Shown in pieces: positions 18,635 through 27,532 of a stretch of DNA of 64,000 bases. The stretch's first letter is position 1; every line of letters starts with the position of its first letter. A program made the position numbers and the translations under genes. Location: assembly GCA_003452395.1 (NCBI GenBank), contig DMOI01000045.1, positions 1 to 64,000 of the forward strand, given 5' to 3'. The notes under the pieces were generated by a model that saw nothing but the letters and a program-made list of their open reading frames with translations, made no database searches and was not told the DNA's origin. This DNA is from Clostridiales bacterium (GTDB lineage: Bacteria; Bacillota; Clostridia; Lachnospirales; UBA12420).

Positions 18635-19090
18635 CTATATCTTTTTCCCACAATTCTTACATGTATCACATGTTGGTTCATTTCCAGTATTACATTCAGC
18701 GCAAAATTTAAAAACACCTATGTTTTGGCTGTTTTCAGGATGCTTTATAAAATCTGGGATCTCATTTGTATATTTTACAGGCGTTTCTCTCATTGGATCT
18801 TCAGAATTTATTAATACTATCTGCCTTTCAAGATTTGTTATATAATCTTTTTTCATATTAATTTGTTTACAAATAGCATCAAGGTCTCCAAAATCATCAC
18901 TACCATTATTTTTTGCAGTGTAGATTTTAATCCCTAAATCTTTATATATTTTGTCTATTTCATTTTTTACTTTTCCTATTTCAAACTCAAGTTTCTTAAT
19001 GCTTATAAATTTATTAACCTTTTCTCCTACCGTATTCACGGTGTTTCCTATGTTTGTTTTCAAATTTTCAATAAATTGTTTTTTATCCAT
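18635..19090 (-). CDS. Zinc-ribbon coiled-coil protein at the head of the mcsA-mcsB-clpC operon
   Basis: A 151-residue protein. Residues 1-90 are helical and charged (coiled-coil-like). The C-terminus is a zinc ribbon, C-x2-C-x5-C-x2-C-x2-C type (CAECNTGNEPTCDTCKNCGKK). I do not know its function. It starts at ATG 19090 after AAGGGGAG and lies 36 bases upstream of mcsA, in the position where ctsR usually lies in Firmicutes. It has no helix-turn-helix, so it is not CtsR. Confidence 0.8.
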   Translation of the reverse strand: MDKKQFIENLKTNIGNTVNTVGEKVNKFISIKKLEFEIGKVKNEIDKIYKDLGIKIYTAKNNGSDDFGDLDAICKQINMKKDYITNLERQIVLINSEDPMRETPVKYTNEIPDFIKHPENSQNIGVFKFCAECNTGNEPTCDTCKNCGKKI

Positions 19091-19149
19091 TTCAAATCTC
19101 CCCTTTTATATTATACTTAAATAAATTTATAATATTTACATCTATGTAA

Positions 19150-19178
19150 ATTTTAACATATTATTTTTTCAAAGTCAA
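19150..19178 (-). promoter_or_regulatory. Sigma-A-type promoter for the mcsA-mcsB-clpC operon
   Basis: On the minus strand TTGACT (19178-19173) and TAAAAT (19155-19150) are spaced by 17 bases, 60 bases before the first start codon. I see no clear CtsR operator (direct GGTCAAA repeats) around it. Confidence 0.55.
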
Positions 19179-19214
19179 CTTTTTTGGTCATTCGGCTAAA
19201 ATTTCTTTATCTAA

Positions 19215-20555
19215 CTACAGCTTTTTAAGTCTCGCAATAAAGAATCCGTCAGTATCATATATATGTGGCAACAGCTCTACATATCCTTGTTTTGCTGTAT
19301 CACATTTTAAATTATTTGGCAAAAATTCAGTCATATCGCACATTTCAAAATCAAAATTTTCGATAAACCAATTAACATTATCAATGTTTTCACGTTTGGA
19401 TAATGTACATGTGCTATAGATTAATATTCCACCTGATTTTAGGTATTTAGAGGCATTCTCCAATATATTTCTTTGTAACTTTATAAGTTCTTCTATATCC
19501 TTTTGTGTCCTGTTAAACTTTATATCTGGTTTTTTTCTAACTATCCCAAGTCCTGAGCAAGGAGCATCAACAATTATTTTATCAAATCTTTGTTCCATTT
19601 TCTCATCTTCTATAGTAGCATCCTGAACAACAGGTTTTATCATACTTAGTCCTAGTCTACCAGCACCTTCTTTTATCATATCTAGTTTATGATCGTATAT
19701 ATCTCCTGAAATTATTTCACCTTTATTATTCATTTTTATTGCAGCAAAAAAGCTCTTTCCACCTGGTGCTGCACATACATCAAGTATATGTTCATCTTCT
19801 TTAGGGGAAAGTACTTCTACAGCAATCATTGAACTTTCATCTTGAACATGAAAATAGCCTTTTTTGTATTCTTCTAAAAAAGTAATATTTGCAGTACCAC
19901 TAAGCCTTAGATTATTTGCTACATATTTACCTTTTTTCACAGTAATCTGTTTACTTTCAAGTAAACCAACCATATCATCTACACCTATTTTTGTAGTATT
20001 TACACATATATTCACTTCTGGGTCGCTATTTAAAAATTGACACATATTAAGAACTGTATCATAATCATATTCGCGAGTCCACATATCAATAATCCATTTA
20101 GGGTAGGAATACATTATTTCTAAGTATTCATTTGTATTCTTTTCGGGAAACTCAATTTTCCCTTTATTCCTTATTATATTTCGCAACACAGCATTAATAA
20201 ACCCATGTATATGTTTTTGGCATAGGTTTTTACTTATCTTAACAGCCTCGTTGCAAACTGCACTTTCTGGCACTCTATCCATGAAAAAAAGTTGGTATAC
20301 TCCACTTCTTAATATACTTAAAGCATCCTTATCCATTTTATTTATTTTTATCTTAATAAACTTGCTTATCATATAATCTATATATATAGTGTTTTTAATA
20401 GTTCCATTAACAATTTGTGTAATAAAGGCTCTATCGAGACTAGATAAATCATCATATTCATCTAATGTACGTCGAAGCACCACATTATTATACCCACCGT
20501 CATTTAAAATTTCAGTAAGTATACATACCGCCACTTCTCTAGGATTTATCTTCAT
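19215..20555 (-). CDS. rsmB: 16S rRNA (cytosine(967)-C(5))-methyltransferase
   Basis: A 446-residue RsmB: an N-terminal NusB-like RNA-binding domain (residues 1-140, with AFITQIVNGTIKN and AVLRNIIRNKG) and a C-terminal SAM methyltransferase domain with CAAPGGKSF near residue 250, VDAPCSGLGIVRKKPDIK near residue 315 (first Cys) and YSTCTLSKRENIDNV near residue 370 (catalytic Cys). ATG 20555 has GAGAGGGG upstream; the longer frame to 20621 reads into a heptamer-repeat hairpin and is not real coding sequence. Confidence 0.95.
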   Translation of the reverse strand: MKINPREVAVCILTEILNDGGYNNVVLRRTLDEYDDLSSLDRAFITQIVNGTIKNTIYIDYMISKFIKIKINKMDKDALSILRSGVYQLFFMDRVPESAVCNEAVKISKNLCQKHIHGFINAVLRNIIRNKGKIEFPEKNTNEYLEIMYSYPKWIIDMWTREYDYDTVLNMCQFLNSDPEVNICVNTTKIGVDDMVGLLESKQITVKKGKYVANNLRLSGTANITFLEEYKKGYFHVQDESSMIAVEVLSPKEDEHILDVCAAPGGKSFFAAIKMNNKGEIISGDIYDHKLDMIKEGAGRLGLSMIKPVVQDATIEDEKMEQRFDKIIVDAPCSGLGIVRKKPDIKFNRTQKDIEELIKLQRNILENASKYLKSGGILIYSTCTLSKRENIDNVNWFIENFDFEMCDMTEFLPNNLKCDTAKQGYVELLPHIYDTDGFFIARLKKL

Positions 20556-20577
20556 TAGTTTACCCCTCTCAATATAG

Positions 20578-20638
20578 TTGAAAGTTAAAAGTTGAAAAGA
20601 TTTTTTATTTTCAGTTTTCAATTCTCAATTTTCCATTT
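20578..20638. repeat. Heptamer-type hairpin repeat (GAAAGTT/AACTTTC family)
   Basis: TTGAAAGTTAAAAGTTGAAAAG faces TTTTCAATTCTCAATTTTCC, forming an imperfect hairpin of reiterated 7-8 base units. The same unit family recurs at 22912-22970, 46580-46661 and 50366-50400, and around the starts of two prepilin-like genes. Confidence 0.65.
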
Positions 20639-20654
20639 TTATAATGCATGAATA

Positions 20655-20840
20655 TTATTCTCTTGGCATAACTGCCCAAGCTATTAAGTAAAAAACTATG
20701 CCTGTACCTATACTTGCTAGCGTAAATAATATAACACCAAGTCTTACTAAAGTAGCATCTATCCCAAAATACTCTGCAACACCTCCACATACACCAGCTA
20801 TTTTTACATTTGTTTTTGATAAAGTAAGTTTTTTATTCAT
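20655..20840 (-). CDS. PspC-domain membrane protein
   Basis: A 61-residue protein consisting of one PspC domain: [32 protein letters not shown] followed by a hydrophobic segment (about residues 33-56) and AVMPRE. Such small proteins sit in the membrane and are linked to envelope stress in other bacteria; no psp regulators are nearby. Start ATG 20840 after GAGGAGA. Positions 20841-21017 show nothing further. Confidence 0.88.
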   Translation of the reverse strand: MNKKLTLSKTNVKIAGVCGGVAEYFGIDATLVRLGVILFTLASIGTGIVFYLIAWAVMPRE

Positions 20841-21017
20841 AATATCAATCTCCTCTCTATATATTTTATTTTTTAAAATTTTTACTTATCTTTAACAACA
20901 TCTTCTAACATAAATCTCCACAGCACACGGGTTGTCCACTTCTTCTGTAACAATATTTAGACAGTAGTTTTTAAAGTATCCCTATTATAAAACCCTCGAT
21001 CCAGTTTTTGAATATCA

Positions 21018-22172
21018 TCACATCCTCGTATACCCACTAATTATCTTACTAAAATTACTACCAATCGTATTTTCTTCTACATCTTTGCCTGCGAGCAGTG
21101 CACCTTCGCATATAAAATCTTCATCTATATAAATCCTTGCAACTCCTATCTCCACACCTTTTTGTATAGGTGCTTCGATTAGTTCAGGGTAATATATTTC
21201 TGCTCTAAGTTTTTCCTTTTCCGAATTTTTTATCGGTAATATTATATCATCTTTCAAATATAAATCAATACTTTGTTTTTTACTTTTTTTCACTTCTACA
21301 CTTTTTGCTAAAATATCATTCTTTTTATAAATATCTTCATATTTAAAATTATCAAACCCATAATTCAAAACTTTTTTCGTGTCTGTCCATTTGGCTTGTT
21401 TACCTCTATTGCCCCATCCACTTGCGAGAACAACTGATATAAGCTGCATACCATTGTTTTCTGCACTTCCAACAAAACATTGCCCTGCAGCATTTGTGAA
21501 TCCAGTTTTCACTCCATTTCCACCTGGATAATCGTTTAGTAATTTATTGTGATTTGTCAAACTAAAACTTCGATAATTACCACCATTAACAGGTGTGTAT
21601 ACATTTTTTGTAGTGATTATATCTCTAAATTTTTTATTACTGAGTGCATATCTAGTTATTAAAGCCATATCGTAAGCAGTCGAGTGATGGTCTTCTTTAT
21701 CTAGTCCATTTGGTGTTTTAAACACTGTATCCTTTGCCCCTATTTCTTTAGCTTTCTCTGTCATCTGCATACAGAAACTTTCTACACTTCCACCTACATG
21801 TTCCGCTATAGCAACAGCCGCATCATTTGCAGATACCAACATGAGAGCATAAAGTAAATCCTCTAGTCTTTGTTTTTCACCTTGCCTTAAATATAGTTTA
21901 ACCTTTGGTGCAAGTGCTGCTTTCCTGCTAACTACTACTATATCATAAATTTCAGAATTTTCAAGTGCTAATATACAAGTCATAATTTTGGTTGTACTTG
22001 CCATTGGTCTAGGCTTATATATATTCTTGCCCCATAACACCCTACCTGTTTTATAATCCATAAGAATAGAACTATCAGCCGCAACGATAGGCTCCTTTGT
22101 TTGCACAGCTAAAGCAATATTCAAAAACAACATATTTAGTATCATCATTATTATTATAATTTTCTTTTTCAA
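21018..22172 (-). CDS. Serine-type D-Ala-D-Ala carboxypeptidase (DacA/DacF family)
   Basis: A secreted penicillin-binding protein of about 384 residues with an N-terminal signal sequence, then the active-site triad of the S11 family: STTK (in MASTTKIM, near residue 60), SAND near residue 112 and KTGFT near residue 215, followed by a PBP5 C-terminal domain. It trims the fifth D-Ala from peptidoglycan peptides. In spore formers DacF-type enzymes adjust cortex cross-linking. The TTG at 22172 is preferred because GGAGG lies eight bases upstream; the ATG at 22187 overlaps that site. Confidence 0.9.
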   Translation of the reverse strand: MKKKIIIIMMILNMLFLNIALAVQTKEPIVAADSSILMDYKTGRVLWGKNIYKPRPMASTTKIMTCILALENSEIYDIVVVSRKAALAPKVKLYLRQGEKQRLEDLLYALMLVSANDAAVAIAEHVGGSVESFCMQMTEKAKEIGAKDTVFKTPNGLDKEDHHSTAYDMALITRYALSNKKFRDIITTKNVYTPVNGGNYRSFSLTNHNKLLNDYPGGNGVKTGFTNAAGQCFVGSAENNGMQLISVVLASGWGNRGKQAKWTDTKKVLNYGFDNFKYEDIYKKNDILAKSVEVKKSKKQSIDLYLKDDIILPIKNSEKEKLRAEIYYPELIEAPIQKGVEIGVARIYIDEDFICEGALLAGKDVEENTIGSNFSKIISGYTRM

Positions 22173-22241
22173 TTCTCCATCCTCCAAATATAAATATATA
22201 CTTTATTTATATTTGAAAGGGAATGACTTTATGAATTTTAG

Positions 22242-22841
22242 TTATCTTGCTAGTTCCTTGAGTGACATCTTTACTATGTCTGCTAGGTTAATGTCACTTT
22301 TATCTTTTGTCACTTTCGTTACAACATCATCTGCTACTTTTTTACTATAACCTAAACTTTGCAATGCTTCCATTGCCTCACAATTAATGGATGTGCAAAA
22401 ACTATCTTTTATATTACTTGCTTGCTGCACTACTTGATAGTTTTTAAATTTATCTTTAAGTTCTAATATCACCTTTTGTGCCGTCTTTTTGCCTATTCCT
22501 GGACATTTACTAAGTGCATCTGCATCTTCTTCCACAATTGCCTTTACGACATTTTCAAAATACATAGCAGAAAGCATACCAATAGCCACCTTTGGACCGA
22601 TTCCAGAAACAGATATAAGCATCACAAAAACACTCATAGTCTTTTTTTCGAGTGACCCATAAAGTTTCATAGCATCCTCTTTTACATATAGGTAAGTATG
22701 TATCTTCACTTCTTCATTTATCTGAGGTAAATTACTATAATCAAGTACAGGTATATAAACTTGATACCCTACTCCACTAACATCAACCACTGCATAATTT
22801 ATCTCTTTTTCCGTTAATATTCCCCGTACATATGAAATCAT
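22242..22841 (-). CDS. ruvA: Holliday junction branch migration complex subunit RuvA
   Basis: A 199-residue RuvA: N-terminal OB fold (MISYVRGILTEKEINYAVVDVSGVGYQVYIP), tandem helix-hairpin-helix motifs (LISVSGIGPKVAIGMLS and LSKCPGIGKKTAQKVILELKDK), and a C-terminal domain III (ALQSLGYSKKVADDVV) that contacts RuvB. ATG 22841 follows AAAGGGG. RuvB is not adjacent, which is unusual because ruvAB are commonly paired. Confidence 0.96.
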   Translation of the reverse strand: MISYVRGILTEKEINYAVVDVSGVGYQVYIPVLDYSNLPQINEEVKIHTYLYVKEDAMKLYGSLEKKTMSVFVMLISVSGIGPKVAIGMLSAMYFENVVKAIVEEDADALSKCPGIGKKTAQKVILELKDKFKNYQVVQQASNIKDSFCTSINCEAMEALQSLGYSKKVADDVVTKVTKDKSDINLADIVKMSLKELAR

Positions 22842-22911
22842 GTCTGTACCCCTTTCACGATTGAAGCCCTCCAAACCTGTCATTACGAGGAGAGTCTACA
22901 GGTGCAGTTCT

Positions 22912-22970
22912 TTCTTAAGTTTTTCAACTCTCAACTCTCAACTCTCAACTCACAACTCTCAACTTTCCTT
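22912..22970. repeat. Heptamer array (AACTCTC units)
   Basis: At least five consecutive near-identical AACTCTC/AACTCAC units lie between ruvA and the gerW-like gene. It is one arm of the heptamer repeat family; no matching opposite arm is seen here. Confidence 0.65.
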
Positions 22971-23324
22971 ACCCTTACCTTTCTTAACCAACTTATCTAA
23001 CCCGAATTGTGCTATTATTCCTGGAACCATATCTATTATCTTTCCAAAGCCTTCTTGATTTTGTATATTGATTACTTGTGGTTTTCCGTCTCTTATTATT
23101 AGTAACGAATTAGGAGATATCTTTGCTCCCATTCCTCCTCCTACAGACTCTTTTTCATCCTTTGATTGTATAGCACCAGCACCTATTCCGAGACTTATAT
23201 CAAGCAATGGAACTATAATTATTCCATCTATTGTTATCGGCTCTCCAATTACAGTTTTTGTTGTCAAAACTTCCTCTAAACTTTTAAACATTTCTTTTAA
23301 ATTTTTTGATACATTAGATTCCAT
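22959..23324 (-). CDS. GerW/YtfJ family sporulation protein
   Basis: A 121-residue protein with the family's GEPITIDGIIIVPLLDISLGIGAGA core and GMGAKISPNSLLIIRDGKPQVINI. In Bacillus YtfJ (GerW) is made in the developing spore and affects germination. ATG 23324 lies inside the end of the DUF2953 gene (11-base overlap), a conserved pairing in Clostridia. The last codons run into the heptamer array. Confidence 0.93.
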   Translation of the reverse strand: MESNVSKNLKEMFKSLEEVLTTKTVIGEPITIDGIIIVPLLDISLGIGAGAIQSKDEKESVGGGMGAKISPNSLLIIRDGKPQVINIQNQEGFGKIIDMVPGIIAQFGLDKLVKKGKGKES

Positions 23325-24027
23325 AAGATCCTTCCTTTCTAAAAATTAGTTTTAATACTGTACCAAATACAGGTTTTGAAATTAAAAATAATAATGCGTA
23401 TAATAAGCATGCTACAGGGATTATATGCCCTTTTATAAAAAGATTAAACTTTAAATCATTTTCACCCATTGCTGTGAGTACCTTTATATCCTTTGGTAGT
23501 ATCGATATTAGGAGTGCTGCTATTGCTGATAGAATACCATATTTATATGGGTCACTAATAAAAATTTCGTATGTACCTTTTGCCTTTTTGAATTTAGTTA
23601 CAGAAACAATCCTTCGTATAAGTTCAATAACCTCTTGCTTTAGCTCTTTCTTATACTTATAGCTTTTCATGCTATTATATCTTTCAATCAGATTTCCTTT
23701 TTTATATTCTTTTTCTTTTTCTACATTTTCAGTATTTTCACTATCTTGAGTTACTTCATCTTCATTACTCGCCTCATTATTTATTTTTATTTCCTTATTT
23801 AAAACCTTAAATGCTGACTCTATTTCAGATTCTTTTATTTTGCTAGTAAATCTGACTAACCCAAATAACAATAAAATATCAGCATGTCCATCTATTTTAT
23901 TGTCCCGTATAAGCTCAACCTCGAATCCCACAGGTATACAAAGGAGAGCGAATATAAACACTATTATACTCAATACTACTATATATATAATTTTAAGTAT
24001 CAATAAAACTATTCCTATAAAATCCAT
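23314..24027 (-). CDS. DUF2953 membrane protein
   Basis: A 237-residue protein with an N-terminal transmembrane segment (about residues 8-32), a charged central region (residues 75-130, Glu/Lys/Asn-rich), and two hydrophobic segments near the C-terminus. The pattern GHADILLLFGLVRFTSKI and FISDPYKYGILSAIAALL match DUF2953. Function unknown; its coupling to gerW suggests a sporulation-stage membrane role. Start ATG 24027 follows AAGGAAG. Confidence 0.85.
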   Translation of the reverse strand: MDFIGIVLLILKIIYIVVLSIIVFIFALLCIPVGFEVELIRDNKIDGHADILLLFGLVRFTSKIKESEIESAFKVLNKEIKINNEASNEDEVTQDSENTENVEKEKEYKKGNLIERYNSMKSYKYKKELKQEVIELIRRIVSVTKFKKAKGTYEIFISDPYKYGILSAIAALLISILPKDIKVLTAMGENDLKFNLFIKGHIIPVACLLYALLFLISKPVFGTVLKLIFRKEGSYGI

Positions 24028-24041
24028 TTACATCTTCCTTT

Positions 24042-24392
24042 TTAAGAATTACTTTTCTTAAGTTGAGTATATAGCATCTTCGCAAGTCCAATTCCACCGT
24101 TTTCTGTAGCCTCTTTTGAGTACTGTGAATCTCTCATTTCCGTAAACATTGTTTCACCTTTACCTTTAGGAATCAAAGCATCTTCATTATCTTTACTTAA
24201 TGTATTTCTCATTTCCTTCATCATTTGCTCAATAAAATAATTTTCAAATTGTTTACACGCCTCTTTAAGTTCCTCATCATTTTTTCCCTTTAGAGCGTCA
24301 TCAGCCTTACTTTTCAAGCTATTTGTTTTTATACTATTACCTTGGCTAGTTGCCATATCTACAATACTGTTTATGCTTCCATCCATTTTCAT
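24042..24392 (-). CDS. Rod-binding (FlgJ N-terminal-like) protein
   Basis: A 116-residue protein with the rod-binding domain pattern: LKEACKQFENYFIEQMMKEMRNTL and MFTEMRDSQYSKEATENGGIGLAKML. In enterobacterial FlgJ this domain caps the growing flagellar rod; in Clostridia it occurs as a stand-alone protein. No other flagellar gene is in the window. Start set at ATG 24392 (AAAAAGGAG at nine bases); the longer frame to 24449 overlaps dapF and lacks a ribosome binding site. Confidence 0.85.
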   Translation of the reverse strand: MKMDGSINSIVDMATSQGNSIKTNSLKSKADDALKGKNDEELKEACKQFENYFIEQMMKEMRNTLSKDNEDALIPKGKGETMFTEMRDSQYSKEATENGGIGLAKMLYTQLKKSNS

Positions 24393-24411
24393 AACTTCCA
24401 ACTCCTTTTTA

Positions 24412-25236
24412 TCAAATTTCTCCCTCAAATACAGTTTTAGCAGGTCCACTCATAAATACGTGATTATTATCCGTCCACTCAAAATTTAGGACTCCTCCTA
24501 GTAGTTCCACTTCTATTTTTCTAGATGTCTTACCATTTAATACACTAGCAACGGTACTCGCACAAGCAGCTGTCCCACAAGCTAAGGTTTCTCCTACTCC
24601 TCTTTCCCAAACTCTAACTCTTATTTTATCAACTGATATAACTTCTATAAATTCAACATTTGTTTTATTAGGAAACAATGTATGATTTTCTATCTTTCTG
24701 CCTATTTTCTCTACATCTATTTTATCGACATCTTCTACAAAAACTATAGCATGTGGATTTCCTGTAGATACTGCAGTTATCCTGTAAGCATTACCATCTA
24801 TAATAAACTCCTCATCTATAACTATATCTTTGTTAAAAATAATAGGAACATTTTCTGATTTCAATATCGGCTCACCCATATCTACTTTTACATTTTCTAT
24901 TATACCATCTTTCACAATAAGTTCAAGCTTTTTTATACCACCTAAAGTTTCTATCAAAACCTCTTGTTTATTAGTCATTTTATTATCATATATGTATTTT
25001 CCTGTACATCTTATACCATTTCCACACATTTCAGCTTCTGAACCATCCGCATTAAATATTCTCATGCGAAAATCAGCTGTATTTGACTCACATATTAAAA
25101 TCAAGCCATCTGCACCTATTCCGAAATGCCTATCACATTGCTTTATAGCAAGCTCGCTTGGTTTGTCTATTTTTTCATTTATATCATTTATCATAACAAA
25201 GTCATTTCCCAAACCATGCATTTTTGTAAACTTCAT
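24412..25236 (-). CDS. dapF: Diaminopimelate epimerase
   Basis: A 274-residue epimerase converting LL- to meso-diaminopimelate for lysine and peptidoglycan synthesis. N-terminal KMHGLGNDFV, first catalytic Cys in AEMCGNGIRC near residue 72, second in TLACGTAACA near residue 217; both active-site cysteines are present. ATG 25236 has AAGGGAG upstream; two ATGs further upstream (to 25245) are less well spaced. The rod-binding gene starts 20 bases after the dapF stop. Confidence 0.96.
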   Translation of the reverse strand: MKFTKMHGLGNDFVMINDINEKIDKPSELAIKQCDRHFGIGADGLILICESNTADFRMRIFNADGSEAEMCGNGIRCTGKYIYDNKMTNKQEVLIETLGGIKKLELIVKDGIIENVKVDMGEPILKSENVPIIFNKDIVIDEEFIIDGNAYRITAVSTGNPHAIVFVEDVDKIDVEKIGRKIENHTLFPNKTNVEFIEVISVDKIRVRVWERGVGETLACGTAACASTVASVLNGKTSRKIEVELLGGVLNFEWTDNNHVFMSGPAKTVFEGEI

Positions 25237-25336
25237 GAACATCACTCCCTTGTTTATTTCATATATCTAATTTTACCCTTAAACCATAAAAAAAGCAAGA
25301 CTTTTTTTCTTGCTTTTGGAAATTATTGGTTTTTAT

Positions 25337-26059
25337 TTAGGTCAGCTTTTGTTTTAAATATTCAAGTTCCCTCGCTGTGAGCATCCTGTACTCTCCAACT
25401 GGCAATTCTCCTAGTTTCAGGTTACCTATAGATATTCTTTCGAGTTTGATTACCTCATGTCCAATCTTTTCACACATTTTCCTTACTTGTCTATTCCTAC
25501 CTTCATGTATTGTTATCATTAATTCACAGTTTTTATCAAATATTTTATTAACACTTACTTTTGCAGGCTGTGTTTTTTTACCATCTATACTCACACCTTT
25601 TCTCATTTGCTCTAACTTTTCTTCAGTTGGTATTTCTTTTACCTTTGCTAGGTAAGTCTTTGCTATTTCCTTACTTGGGTGAGTTAGTTTATATGTCAAG
25701 TCTCCATCATTCGTAATCAAAAGTAGCCCTGTCGTATCGTAATCTAGCCTACCCACTGGATATACCCTTTGTTTGACTTTTTTGAGCAAACTAAGTACAC
25801 TCGGTCTATCAAATTGATCTTTTGCTGTTGTTACATACTTTGCAGGTTTATTCATAATTATATATATATGTGCCGTTGCTACCTTAACTGGCCTTCCCTC
25901 GCAAGTCACATTAACTTGTTGTGGGTCTACCTTTGTCCCAAGCTCCATAATCTTTTTTCCATTCACTATAACCTTACCTGCAAGTATCAACTCTTCAGCT
26001 TTTCTCCGAGATGCTACTCCCGCATCAGCCAAAAATTTTTGCAACCTCACTTCACCCAT
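25337..26059 (-). CDS. rluB: Pseudouridine synthase, RluB/RsuA family
   Basis: A 240-residue enzyme: an S4 RNA-binding domain (MGEVRLQKFLADAGVASRRKAEELI), then the RsuA/RluB catalytic domain with PVGRLDYDTTGLLL (catalytic Asp) and HEGRNRQVRKMCEKIGHEV. It modifies uridine near position 2605 of 23S rRNA by family analogy. ATG 26059 lies within the last codons of the coiled-coil gene upstream (8-base overlap), with GAGGAG ahead. Confidence 0.93.
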   Translation of the reverse strand: MGEVRLQKFLADAGVASRRKAEELILAGKVIVNGKKIMELGTKVDPQQVNVTCEGRPVKVATAHIYIIMNKPAKYVTTAKDQFDRPSVLSLLKKVKQRVYPVGRLDYDTTGLLLITNDGDLTYKLTHPSKEIAKTYLAKVKEIPTEEKLEQMRKGVSIDGKKTQPAKVSVNKIFDKNCELMITIHEGRNRQVRKMCEKIGHEVIKLERISIGNLKLGELPVGEYRMLTARELEYLKQKLT

Positions 26060-26519
26060 TTTTATTCTCCTCATCTTCGTCTTCTCTAACGAACAGCTTC
26101 AAATTGCTTACATCTTCATTCGGTTTATTATATTTAGTCTCTGACTTATTTTTATACTCCTCATGTTCAGCAACTTTTTCATATACTGCATCTATTTTAT
26201 ATTTTATGTACTCATTATCTTTGTGTAGCACACCCACTTCATTAGCTAGCTTTTGATCTACTTCATCAATTTTTTTCGTTAGTTTTAATTCTACTCCATC
26301 AATTCTTTTCGTTAGCTTTTGATCTACTTCATCAATTCTTTTCGTTAGTTTTAATTCTACTCCATCAATTCTTTCAGTCAATCTTTGCTCCATAGCATAC
26401 ATTTTTTCGTTAAGCTTCTTAATATCATCCTTGATATCATTCTTAATATCGTCCCTTGCAACATTTACCTCTTCTTTCACTATAAATCTAATTTGCCTCA
26501 ATAATTCGTTATTATCCAT
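26052..26519 (-). CDS. Coiled-coil repeat protein
   Basis: A 155-residue helical protein whose centre (about residues 45-95) consists of repeated 11-residue units of the form (V/R)(E/D)xKLTKRID(E/G), nearly identical at the DNA level. This is an 11-residue (undecad) coiled-coil pattern. The N-terminus is acidic/basic helical and the C-terminus is charged. I do not recognise a function. ATG 26519 follows GAGGAGGC; an in-frame TTG at 26537 is part of that ribosome binding site. It overlaps and may be translationally coupled to rluB. Confidence 0.75.
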   Translation of the reverse strand: MDNNELLRQIRFIVKEEVNVARDDIKNDIKDDIKKLNEKMYAMEQRLTERIDGVELKLTKRIDEVDQKLTKRIDGVELKLTKKIDEVDQKLANEVGVLHKDNEYIKYKIDAVYEKVAEHEEYKNKSETKYNKPNEDVSNLKLFVREDEDEENKNG

Positions 26520-26570
26520 CTTTAATAGCCTCCTCAAAATTTATTATCCTTATTCTTGTATTTTATTGCA

Positions 26571-27122
26571 TTATATATAATCTTTGATCAATTCTAATAA
26601 TTCATCCCAATTTTTAACTTCAAGACCTGTCCAATGTTCCGATACATCATATTTCTTATCAGTCAGACATATTTTTACTTTTGCATTTACTTCATCTAAG
26701 TTATTTGCATTATCATCTATAAAAATATAGTCTTCCATGTTTAATAGGGATTTACTTACATTCGTTATAAACATACTTCCTTTTACAAATGGTAATTTAT
26801 CATGAATAAATTTTGCTTTAATAATGTGATTATGATATGAACCAATTGTGCAGATTATTACCTCTGTCTTTTCACAAAGATACTTTATCCCCTCAAGTGC
26901 ACCTTCTTTCATATTTATTTCACTATAAAAATCCTCTCTTTCGACAAGTTCCCATACATCTCTTATTAACGGGAATACATCTTTCCAATTATAGCAATAC
27001 ATATCTTCAAATTTTACTTTTTTATATCCTTCTTTATCTTTATAATGCTCATTATACAAATCTACTGCCCGCTTTTTTGTTTCAACAATTACTTCATCAA
27101 AATCAAGTATTATTCCTTTCAT
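26571..27122 (-). CDS. HAD-superfamily 5'(3')-deoxyribonucleotidase-like protein
   Basis: A 183-residue HAD-fold hydrolase with motif I DFDEVIVE near residue 7, motif II around ICTIGSYHN, and motif III YIFIDDNANNL. The layout resembles the NT5C-type deoxyribonucleotidases that dephosphorylate dNMPs. It is the last of a three-gene minus-strand run with cytidine deaminase and a deoxynucleoside/thymidylate kinase-like gene, which supports a nucleotide role. ATG 27122 chosen at the usual HAD start; the longer frame to 27155 has no ribosome binding site. Confidence 0.72.
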   Translation of the reverse strand: MKGIILDFDEVIVETKKRAVDLYNEHYKDKEGYKKVKFEDMYCYNWKDVFPLIRDVWELVEREDFYSEINMKEGALEGIKYLCEKTEVIICTIGSYHNHIIKAKFIHDKLPFVKGSMFITNVSKSLLNMEDYIFIDDNANNLDEVNAKVKICLTDKKYDVSEHWTGLEVKNWDELLELIKDYI

Positions 27123-27138
27123 AACTCTATCATCACCT

Positions 27139-27531
27139 CTACAATTTATACCCATGTGGGAATAGTTCCTTTAGCGTATACACTTTTATATTTCCATCTT
27201 TATCTTCTAATATTATCTCCACATTTTCTGACATGAATTCGTACATTACCTGTCTACATATCCCACATGGAAAAGTCTCATCACCTAAGCTTGAAACTAC
27301 TGCTACCGCTACAAAATCGTGATTTCCATCTGTTATAGCTTCAAATATGGCATCTCTCTCTGCACATACTAAAGATCCGAAAGACTTTGATTCTATGTTA
27401 CACCCTTTGTAAATTTCCCCATTTTCAGTTAAAATAGCCGAACCTACTTTCAACTTTGTGACAGGTGCATAGGCTTTTTGCATTTCTTCTTTTGCTATAT
27501 CAATAAGCTTTCTTCTAATTTGATCATTCAT
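27139..27531 (-). CDS. cdd: Cytidine deaminase
   Basis: A 130-residue zinc enzyme that deaminates cytidine and deoxycytidine. The zinc and catalytic motif CAERDAIFEA (Cys-Ala-Glu) lies near residue 53 and PCGICRQV near residue 88 supplies the two other zinc cysteines. NIESKSFG is the substrate-binding strand. ATG 27531 follows GAGGT and lies directly after the stop of the kinase-like gene. Confidence 0.95.
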   Translation of the reverse strand: MNDQIRRKLIDIAKEEMQKAYAPVTKLKVGSAILTENGEIYKGCNIESKSFGSLVCAERDAIFEAITDGNHDFVAVAVVSSLGDETFPCGICRQVMYEFMSENVEIILEDKDGNIKVYTLKELFPHGYKL

Positions 27532-27532
27532 A

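Noticed and set aside
18635..19090. ctsR repressor gene
   Set aside because: The protein has a zinc ribbon and coiled coil but no helix-turn-helix or CtsR pattern.
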